Positions 6,658 to 11,962 of a stretch of DNA of 11,962 nt are shown here, piece by piece. Position 1 is the first letter of the stretch. The number at the start of each line of letters is the position of its first letter. The stretch comes from Cyclobacteriaceae bacterium (GTDB lineage: Bacteria; Bacteroidota; Bacteroidia; Cytophagales; Cyclobacteriaceae): positions 1 to 11,962 of the forward strand of contig JAOTYN010000074.1 of the NCBI GenBank assembly GCA_029861825.1, read 5' to 3'. A program made the position numbers and the translations under genes. The notes under the pieces were generated by a model that saw only the letters and a list, made by a program, of their open reading frames with translations, was not told where the DNA came from and did no database searches.

Positions 6658-8175
6658 ATGAGTTATTACAATTTGACTGCTGAGCAGTTGATGAACATAC
6701 GTACTCTAGGTGAGTTGAAGGCTTCAGGATATCAGCCCAGGCCAGTCAAAGAAGAGTTAAGGGCAAACCTTATCCAGAAAATAAAACAGGGTGTGGAAGT
6801 GTTCCCAGGAATATGGGGATATGAAGAAACCGTAATTCCGGACCTTGAGCGGGCCGTGTTGTCCCGTCACAATATCAACTTACTGGGATTACGTGGACAG
6901 GCCAAGACCCGCCTGGCCAGGCAAATGGTGGAACTGTTGGACCCTCTGATACCCATTATTGAAGGCAGTGAACTTAATGATGATCCTTTATTACCCATTT
7001 CCTCACAAGGCAGGGAAGTGGTAAGTTCTATGGGGGACAAGACTCCGGTAGCCTGGCTACCACGAGAAAATCGCTACACTGAAAAGCTGGCCACCCCCGA
7101 TGTGTCCATCGCCGATCTTATTGGTGATGTGGATCCCATTAAAGCTGCCTCATTAAAACTTCCTTATTCCGACCCCAAAGTGATCCACTATGGACTGGTG
7201 CCCCGATCGCATCGAGGGATTTTTGTGATCAATGAGCTCCCCGATCTGCAGGCCCGTATACAAGTGGCTTTGTTCAACATTCTACAAGAGGGCGACATCC
7301 AGATAAGAGGATTCAAATTGCGGTTGCCATTGGACATACAATTTATCTTTACCGCCAACCCTGAAGATTATACTAACCGAGGCAGTATCGTTACCCCCCT
7401 GAAAGATCGTATCGATAGTCAGGTGATCACCCACTATCCGAAATCTTTGGAAATCAGCAAGAAGATCACTCAGCAGGAAGCCAGATTGAAAGAAGAACAG
7501 AAAGGAAAGGTATTAATGAATGCCATAGCCGAAGATCTGGTGGAACAGATTGCCATTGAAGCTCGTGACAGCGAATATGTGGATGAAAAGAGCGGGGTTT
7601 CCGCCAGACTAACCATCAGCGCCTATGAAAACCTTTGGAGTGCTGCCGAGCGACGGGCCTTGAGGGACAGCGACCACGAAACCGCCATACGAATTTCCGA
7701 TTTTGTAGGTGTGATCCCGGCGATCACCGGTAAAGTAGAGTTGGTCTACGAAGGTGAACAGGAAGGAGCTGGTATTGTGGCCTACAACCTTATCGGAAAA
7801 GCCATCCGCAGTCAATTCCTTAATTTCTTCCCCAACCCGGAGGACTTCCGAAAGAAGAAAGAAGAAAGCCCTTTCAAGAAAATAACAGATTATTTCGGAG
7901 ACGGCCACACTATAGACCTGTTTCATGACGATCCCGATTCCAAATACCAGTCCAAATTGAAACAGGTACCAGGGCTGATGGCCTTGGTAAAAAAATATCA
8001 GCCTGATGCAGCAGATCAGGACCGTTTCTTCCTTATGGAATTTGCCCTTCACGGATTAGCGGAATACTCTTTGCTAAGCAAGAATCCGCTGGTATCGGGT
8101 TTGCAATTCAAGGATCTGTTGAGCGGTATGTTCACCATGCCGGATCTGGAAGATGATGATTTTGACGAACTTTAG
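6658..8175 (+). CDS. MoxR/magnesium-chelatase-type AAA+ ATPase
   Basis: A 505-residue cytosolic AAA+ ATPase. Walker A is GLRGQAKT (77-84, K83/T84). The Walker B position reads GIFVINELPDL (187-197), with N192-E193 instead of the usual Asp-Glu. Sensor 1 is N234 in FTANPEDYTNRG, an arginine-finger candidate is R251 in TPLKDR, and a sensor-2 candidate is R317 in SGVSARLT. Residues 1-50 precede the core, and the region after ~330 is a helical extension ending in a very acidic tail (DLEDDDFDEL). The AAA+ module resembles the BchI/ChlI subunit of magnesium chelatase, and annotation pipelines may call it that. No BchH-type subunit or chlorophyll gene is nearby, so a role as chaperone-like remodeller with the preceding VWA protein is more likely. 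ATP hydrolysis is predicted, since the catalytic Glu is retained. It is followed closely by the AlbA_2 gene. Confidence 0.88.
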   Translation: MSYYNLTAEQLMNIRTLGELKASGYQPRPVKEELRANLIQKIKQGVEVFPGIWGYEETVIPDLERAVLSRHNINLLGLRGQAKTRLARQMVELLDPLIPIIEGSELNDDPLLPISSQGREVVSSMGDKTPVAWLPRENRYTEKLATPDVSIADLIGDVDPIKAASLKLPYSDPKVIHYGLVPRSHRGIFVINELPDLQARIQVALFNILQEGDIQIRGFKLRLPLDIQFIFTANPEDYTNRGSIVTPLKDRIDSQVITHYPKSLEISKKITQQEARLKEEQKGKVLMNAIAEDLVEQIAIEARDSEYVDEKSGVSARLTISAYENLWSAAERRALRDSDHETAIRISDFVGVIPAITGKVELVYEGEQEGAGIVAYNLIGKAIRSQFLNFFPNPEDFRKKKEESPFKKITDYFGDGHTIDLFHDDPDSKYQSKLKQVPGLMALVKKYQPDAADQDRFFLMEFALHGLAEYSLLSKNPLVSGLQFKDLLSGMFTMPDLEDDDFDEL

Positions 8176-8186
8176 TGTTTATTGCC

Positions 8187-8849
8187 ATGAAGCTGGGAGA
8201 AATCAAGCGGCTGGTGGCACAGGGTGAAACAGAATTCCTAGAGTTCAAAACCAAAGCCAGCCACCCAGAAAAGATTATCAGAGAGATCATCGCTTTTGCC
8301 AACACCAAAGGCGGGAGACTGCTTATCGGAGTAAACGATGATGGCAGTATCAACGGCTTAAAAGATGCCGCAGAGGAGCACTATATTTTGGAAAGAGCCG
8401 TTAAAAATTTCTGTGTGCCAAAAATTTCCTATAATTCTGAAATAATCCCGGTCAGTGGTAAAAAATCTATAATAATTTATACTATTTTTGAAAGTGAATT
8501 TAAGCCCCACTGTGCGGTCTTCAACCGGGATAAAAGATGGCACAAAGGATACATTAGAGTGGCCGATAAAAGTGTGCAGGCCAGTAAGGAAATGAAGGAA
8601 ATCCTCAGAAGGGAGCGCAAAGCGACCGCAGTGAAGTTTACTTACGGACCCAAGGAACAAATCCTGATGAAATATTTGGACCAGCATGATTTCATCACCT
8701 TAAAAGATTTTGCACAACTTGCCGGCATTCGCCCCTATTTAGCCTCACGAACCTTAATCACCTTGGTGTTGGCTAATGTACTACAAATCATCCCCCGTGA
8801 AGGTGAAGATCAATACCGATTTAACAGCGCAAACTTGGTGAGCAAGTAG
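8187..8849 (+). CDS. AlbA_2 (Schlafen-type) domain protein with C-terminal helical/winged-helix-like region
   Basis: A 220-residue protein. Residues ~12-135 fit the AlbA_2 domain (PF04326): GETEFLEFK (13-21) with conserved Glu, IIAFANTKGGRLLIGVNDDG (34-53), and the terminal GYIRVADKSVQAS (121-133). Pipelines usually name it 'ATP-binding protein', although the fold is related to Alba/Schlafen nucleic-acid-binding domains. Residues ~153-215 look like a helix-turn-helix or winged-helix module (EQILMKYLDQHDFITLKDFAQLAG), so binding of DNA or RNA is plausible. The frame opens with GTG at 8175, overlapping the ATPase stop by one base, but the ATG at 8187 was chosen because it gives the usual short charged start before the conserved Glu-rich motif. 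It is 11 bases from the upstream gene and 15 from the PIN-PhoH gene. Bases 8397-8510 are locally AT-rich compared with the rest. Function is unproven. Confidence 0.82.
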   Translation: MKLGEIKRLVAQGETEFLEFKTKASHPEKIIREIIAFANTKGGRLLIGVNDDGSINGLKDAAEEHYILERAVKNFCVPKISYNSEIIPVSGKKSIIIYTIFESEFKPHCAVFNRDKRWHKGYIRVADKSVQASKEMKEILRRERKATAVKFTYGPKEQILMKYLDQHDFITLKDFAQLAGIRPYLASRTLITLVLANVLQIIPREGEDQYRFNSANLVSK

Positions 8850-8864
8850 AAATTTTTTGCATTT

Positions 8865-10193
8865 ATGCCCAAAGAGAAGAAGATTTTTGTTCTGGATACC
8901 TCTGTGATTTTGTATGCCGCAGATGCTATCATGAATTTTGATGAACACGATGTAGGGATCCCTATTACTGTCCTGGAAGAGCTTGATAATTTTAAGAAAG
9001 GCAACGATATAAAGAACTTTGAAGCTCGGGAATTCATTCGACTACTGGACAGGTTGTCGAGAGACCATACCCTGCAAAAATGGATCCCCCTGAATGGAAG
9101 CAGCAAAGGAAAGTTCAAAGTACTGATGACCGCCAACAGTAAATTGGACGCCGAAAAGATCTTTGAAGAATCAAAGCCCGACCACAAGATCCTAAATGCC
9201 GCCTTGGAATTGAAACAGCAAGAAAAAAACCGCAAGGTGATTTTGGTAACCAAAGACATAAACCTCAGGTTAAAGGCAAAGTCCCTGAATTTGATCGCTG
9301 AGGACTACGAAACCGGTAAGATCAAGAACGTCAATACCTTGCACACCGGCAAAACCGTGGTGGAAGACGTCACCTTCGACACCATTAACGACCTTTACGA
9401 TTCCGGCCATTGCCAACCCAAGTCAATTCTGCAAAAGGCCAAACCTATTTGTAACGACTATTTCATTTTGAGGAGCCCAAAAAATTCCGTGTTAGCTTAT
9501 TATAATCCCAATTCGGATTGTATTGAAAAGGTGGAGAAAAGATCGGTTTATGGCATTAAGCCCCGCAATGCAGAACAGACTTTCGCCATTCACGCCATTC
9601 TGAATCCGGAAGTGCGATTGGTCACCCTTCAGGGCGTGGCCGGAACCGGCAAAACCCTATTGGCACTGGCAGGTGCCTTGGAACAACGCCGCAATTTTAA
9701 ACAGATATATCTGGCCCGACCCATAGTACCCTTGAGTAATAAGGATATCGGATATTTGCCTGGCGACATAAAATCAAAGCTCAATCCTTATATGGAGCCC
9801 CTTTGGGACAATTTGAAGTTCATTCAGAATCAATTTTCCGATAATGACAAAGAAGGGACCCGGCTTACAGAAATGGTTAATAACGAGAAATTGGTGATCA
9901 CTCCCTTAGCCTATATCAGGGGACGCAGCTTGTCCAACATTTTCTTCATAGTTGACGAGGCCCAAAATCTCACTCCGCATGAGATTAAGACTATTATTAC
10001 CAGGGCTGGGGAAGGAACCAAAATTCTGTTTACCGGTGACATCAACCAAATTGATACTCCTTACCTTGATAGTCAGAGTAACGGACTTAGTTATTTGATC
10101 GATCGTATAAAGGACCATCCTTTATACGCTCATGTCACCTTAGAGAAAGGTGAGCGGTCTGAGTTGGCCAATCTGGCTAATGAATTGCTGTAG
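8865..10193 (+). CDS. PIN-PhoH protein (PIN nuclease fused to PhoH-type ATPase/helicase)
   Basis: A 442-residue cytosolic protein with two domains. The N-terminal PIN domain (~5-145) has the expected acidic residues: D11 in FVLDTS, E38/E39 in VLEELD, D106 in PDHKI and D131 in VTKDINLR, so a metal-dependent ribonuclease is predicted. The C-terminal PhoH ATPase (~225-442) has Walker A GVAGTGKT (257-264), ARPIVPLSN (284-292), GYLPGDIKSKLNPY (296-309), Walker B IVDEAQN (362-368) and TGDINQID (390-397). This is the PhoH2 arrangement; characterised mycobacterial PhoH2 proteins show RNA helicase and ribonuclease activity. It is the last gene of the four-gene unit, and its stop lies one base from that of a convergent gene, leaving no room for a terminator. 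Domain identity is certain; the cellular RNA substrate is not known. Confidence 0.93.
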   Translation: MPKEKKIFVLDTSVILYAADAIMNFDEHDVGIPITVLEELDNFKKGNDIKNFEAREFIRLLDRLSRDHTLQKWIPLNGSSKGKFKVLMTANSKLDAEKIFEESKPDHKILNAALELKQQEKNRKVILVTKDINLRLKAKSLNLIAEDYETGKIKNVNTLHTGKTVVEDVTFDTINDLYDSGHCQPKSILQKAKPICNDYFILRSPKNSVLAYYNPNSDCIEKVEKRSVYGIKPRNAEQTFAIHAILNPEVRLVTLQGVAGTGKTLLALAGALEQRRNFKQIYLARPIVPLSNKDIGYLPGDIKSKLNPYMEPLWDNLKFIQNQFSDNDKEGTRLTEMVNNEKLVITPLAYIRGRSLSNIFFIVDEAQNLTPHEIKTIITRAGEGTKILFTGDINQIDTPYLDSQSNGLSYLIDRIKDHPLYAHVTLEKGERSELANLANELL

Positions 10194-10194
10194 A

Positions 10195-10758
10195 TCAGTC
10201 ATAAGCATAACCCCCGGCTCCCTCCTCTTCCAGGTGTACCCCCAGTCCCAGTACCAAGCGGTTCACGAAGTTGAAATAGGCGACTACTAAGGCGGCATCT
10301 AGTATGGCACGATCTTCCCAACCCGCCTCTTTTAAAGCGGCGATCTGTGTAAGTTCATCAACCGCCCACGGTTCTGTTGTTAACAGATATGCGTAATCAC
10401 AAAGCGCCTTTTCGCCCGCAGTAAGCCCACCTTGGGTGTAGTCCCGCGACAACTGATCAACTCGTGAGGGGTCTTTCCAGAAATGTAATAATGCCTGAGC
10501 ATGATGCTCTATGCAGTATTCGCAGTTATTGGCGGCGCTGACCACTACGGCAATCATTTCACGGTGGGCCCTTTTAAGGGGGGATTTGCCAAACATAATG
10601 CCCATGTATAAGTCCATGTGATGTGTAATACTCTGAGGATTCAGACTTTGGATCATATGTATTGCTGCCAATTTCCTGCGCTTGCGGATCAAGTCATCGT
10701 AAATATCTTTAAGTTCTCCGGTTGCCTCTTGATGAGGTATTACTTTGATATAGGTCAT
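10195..10758 (-). CDS. AhpD-like peroxidase-related protein
   Basis: A 187-residue protein of the AhpD/carboxymuconolactone-decarboxylase superfamily, in the group often named 'uncharacterised peroxidase-related enzyme'. The redox motif is NNCEYCIEHH, with C79-x2-C82-x3-H86, the arrangement needed for a thiol-dependent peroxidase. Other family features are the REMIAVVVSAANNC helix before it, GLTAGEKALCDYAYLLT in the middle and DAALVVAYFNFVNRL (154-168) near the end. It has no signal peptide, so it should be cytosolic. Substrate and electron donor are unknown; members may reduce peroxides via lipoyl- or thioredoxin-type donors. Its stop codon lies one base from the stop of the PIN-PhoH gene. 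It is transcribed from a 68-base spacer shared with the divergent hypothetical gene. Confidence 0.9.
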   Translation of the reverse strand: MTYIKVIPHQEATGELKDIYDDLIRKRRKLAAIHMIQSLNPQSITHHMDLYMGIMFGKSPLKRAHREMIAVVVSAANNCEYCIEHHAQALLHFWKDPSRVDQLSRDYTQGGLTAGEKALCDYAYLLTTEPWAVDELTQIAALKEAGWEDRAILDAALVVAYFNFVNRLVLGLGVHLEEEGAGGYAYD

Positions 10759-10775
10759 TGTAACGGGGTTTTCTA

Positions 10776-10804
10776 AAAATTTACAACTTAATTGATTAAT
10801 TCAA
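10776..10804 (-). promoter_or_regulatory. Candidate promoter for the AhpD-like gene
   Basis: Read on the minus strand, TTG (10804-10802) is followed after 18 bases by TAAATTTT (10783-10776), close to the Bacteroidota pattern of a -33 TTG and a -7 TAnnTTTG with one mismatch in the last base. Transcription would begin a few bases before the ATG at 10758, giving a very short leader. The same 68-base spacer must also hold the divergent promoter, for which only a weak TATCTTTA (10810-10817, plus) is seen. Confidence 0.35.
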
Positions 10805-10826
10805 GGCAATATCTTTACTTAGAAAG

Positions 10827-11444
10827 ATGTCCAGCACCGCAGAATTAACTAATAAAGAACTCTCGTTGATTAACGATCGTGAGTTCCTTTTGGCCAAAAG
10901 AGAGATCATTGATAAGATACACCTTCAGTTTGGCCAGGTAGAAAAGCGTCTGCATCCCTTAGTTCAGGCCCAAAGTTTTCCAGAAGGTGTGTTGACCCGG
11001 GCAGGGAAAATAAGTAAAGGCGACAGCTATCAGGGGCTGCCCTATCTCGTCCTGGATTATCCCAGGGCATTCGACAAGCAAGGCATCTTCGCCTTCCGCA
11101 CTATGTTTTGGTGGGGGCATCACTTTAGTAGTACTTTACACCTAGGTGGAGACTATTTGGACTACTATCGGTCCGTACTGCTGAAAAATCTTGAGGACCT
11201 AACCCACAATGAAGGTTACTTTTGTGTTAATAATGGTCCCTGGCATTATCATTACCAAAGCTCTAACTATTTGCCCTATAAACAGATGGACCCATCTGTG
11301 ATCAAAGACTCACTGGCGCATAAACCTTTTATCAAATTAAGTCAAAGGTGGTCCCTCGATTATTTTCATCAGCTGCCGAAATTGGTCTCTAATCATTTTC
11401 TGTGGTTAATGTCGTGGATTCAGGAGGTACGAAATTCTCATTAA
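10827..11444 (+). CDS. Conserved hypothetical protein, aromatic- and His-rich, 205 residues
   Basis: I do not recognise a characterised family. The protein has no signal peptide and no clear transmembrane span. Residues 10-45 are charged and probably helical (KREIIDKIHLQFGQVEKRL). The rest is unusually rich in Trp, Tyr, Phe and His. Striking patches are YQGLPYLVLDYPRAF (68-82), FRTMFWWGHHFSSTLHLGG (90-108), NNGPWHYHYQ (135-144) and SQRWSLD (172-178). The LPYLVLDYPR and TMFWWGHHFSSTLHL patches resemble, from memory, a hypothetical family found in Flavobacteriia. H98, H99 and H105 and the WHYHY group could bind metal or stack on a ligand, but that is speculation. The ATG at 10827 follows a purine-rich AGAAAG. 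It diverges from the AhpD-like gene and lies 34 bases before the DUF5916 gene in the same direction, so co-transcription is possible. Confidence 0.8.
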   Translation: MSSTAELTNKELSLINDREFLLAKREIIDKIHLQFGQVEKRLHPLVQAQSFPEGVLTRAGKISKGDSYQGLPYLVLDYPRAFDKQGIFAFRTMFWWGHHFSSTLHLGGDYLDYYRSVLLKNLEDLTHNEGYFCVNNGPWHYHYQSSNYLPYKQMDPSVIKDSLAHKPFIKLSQRWSLDYFHQLPKLVSNHFLWLMSWIQEVRNSH

Positions 11445-11478
11445 GAATATTTTCAAATATTTTCCTTAATATCGTCTA

Positions 11479-11962
11479 ATGAAGTCTCTGCAGCTATGGA
11501 TTCTTTTACTGTGTTGGAGTCATTCTGCACTATCCCAGGCCCCAAATACTTCAGTGCGTCCCTCAACCACCATCGCCTCTACAAATCATGAGCCTGCCAT
11601 TGACGGAGAGGTACTGGGCGATGACGTATGGCAGGATATAGTCCCAATTACAGGTCTAACCCAAGTGCAGCCCGATAATGGAGCTCCCGCATCCGAAAAG
11701 ACTGAGATCCGCCTGGTTTATACCCCTACTGTGCTTTATGTAGGAGTAGTTTGCTACGACCACGAGCCGGACAAACTTGTGGTCTCCGATGCTCGCAGAG
11801 ATGCTTCACTGGAAGGTACCGACAGTTTTCTGTTTATACTGGATACTTACCATGACGGCCAAAACGGCTTTTTGTTCGGCACCAACTCCATCGGTGTGGA
11901 ATACGATGGGCAGGTAGATAATGAAGGACAGGGGAATTTTAACAACAACCGGCAACAAGGCG
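11479..11962 (+). CDS. CBM9-like / DUF5916 exported protein, N-terminal part (runs off right edge)
   Basis: An open frame begins at ATG 11479 and continues for 161 codons to the window end, so most of the protein is missing. Residues 1-19 form a signal peptide (MKSLQLWILLLCWSHSALS, then Q20). After a short linker, IDGEVLGDDVWQDI (41-54) begins a domain of the CBM9-like type, with RLVYTPTVLYVGVVCYD (78-94) and SFLFILDTYHDGQNGFLFG (116-134) followed by TNSIGVEYDGQV. This combination is characteristic of the Bacteroidota DUF5916 proteins, usually 700-900 residues, where the CBM9-like domain precedes a predicted outer-membrane beta-barrel. It may handle carbohydrate or another surface ligand, but the role is unproven. 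Spacing of 34 bases from the hypothetical gene suggests a shared transcript. The spacer carries two copies of AATATTTTC (11446-11454 and 11456-11464). Confidence 0.88.
   Translation, partial: MKSLQLWILLLCWSHSALSQAPNTSVRPSTTIASTNHEPAIDGEVLGDDVWQDIVPITGLTQVQPDNGAPASEKTEIRLVYTPTVLYVGVVCYDHEPDKLVVSDARRDASLEGTDSFLFILDTYHDGQNGFLFGTNSIGVEYDGQVDNEGQGNFNNNRQQG

Noticed and set aside
7609..8052. 147-codon antisense frame inside the AAA+ ATPase gene
   Set aside because: It mirrors a strongly coding plus strand; its translation shows no domain and no promoter signal was seen.
5551..8175. Magnesium chelatase (chlorophyll synthesis) function for the VWA and AAA+ genes
   Set aside because: The pair is only similar in architecture to the D and I subunits. 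No BchH-type subunit or tetrapyrrole gene is nearby, and the host appears to be a non-photosynthetic flavobacterium.
8810..9259. 149-codon antisense frame across the AlbA_2 / PIN-PhoH junction
   Set aside because: It has low-complexity Ser/Phe-rich content typical of antisense translation and overlaps the conserved PIN domain.
10810..10817. TATCTTTA as a promoter for the 10827 gene
   Set aside because: It mismatches the final base of TAnnTTTG, lacks a well-spaced -33 element and would start transcription almost at the ATG; kept only as a remark.
1..11962. CRISPR array, insertion sequence, prophage, tRNA or rRNA genes
   Set aside because: No regularly spaced repeats, transposase or integrase motifs, terminal inverted repeats, tRNA-like folds or rRNA-like sequence were found by reading the window.

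Overview
The window looks like chromosomal DNA from a marine-type Bacteroidota, most likely a member of the Flavobacteriaceae. The evidence is the bacillithiol gene bshA beside a secreted NagZ-type glycosidase, TAnnTTTG-like promoter elements with little Shine-Dalgarno signal, small lipoproteins with a relaxed lipobox, a DUF5916/CBM9-like outer-membrane-associated protein, and moderate GC with AT-rich spacers. No mobile elements, CRISPR arrays, tRNA or rRNA genes are visible. The genes read as intact ordinary chromosomal genes; only the two at the window edges are cut.

Layout. At 1-174 (minus) is the N-terminal part of a small conserved flavobacterial protein. Positions 268-4357 (plus) hold a two-gene unit: a secreted NagZ/serine-hydrolase fusion, then, one base after its stop, bshA. 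bshA ends in a possible terminator that overlaps its stop codon. A membrane fatty-acid-hydroxylase family gene (4445-5083) follows and faces a 45-residue lipoprotein gene (5163-5300, minus) across a shared hairpin terminator. After a 250-base AT-rich spacer, 5551-10193 is a tight four-gene unit: a VWA protein, a MoxR/magnesium-chelatase-type AAA+ ATPase, an AlbA_2 (Schlafen-type) protein with a C-terminal helical region, and a PIN-PhoH protein. The gaps are 9, 11 and 15 bases. The last gene meets a convergent AhpD-like peroxidase-related gene (10195-10758, minus) with one base between the stop codons. A 68-base divergent spacer separates that gene from a hypothetical protein (10827-11444), followed by a truncated DUF5916/CBM9-like gene that runs off the right edge.

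How they may work together. The first unit couples cell-wall sugar release (NagZ plus an AmiE-like serine hydrolase in one periplasmic polypeptide) with the UDP-GlcNAc-consuming first step of bacillithiol synthesis. The central operon is the best candidate for an under-described system. A soluble AAA+/VWA remodelling pair, similar to the metal-chelatase I/D subunits but without a chelatase large subunit in view, is co-encoded with a predicted nucleic-acid or nucleotide-binding AlbA_2 protein and a PIN-nuclease/PhoH-helicase. This suggests ATP-driven remodelling linked to RNA metabolism or stress. That is inference from gene content and spacing, and no phenotype can be read from the sequence.
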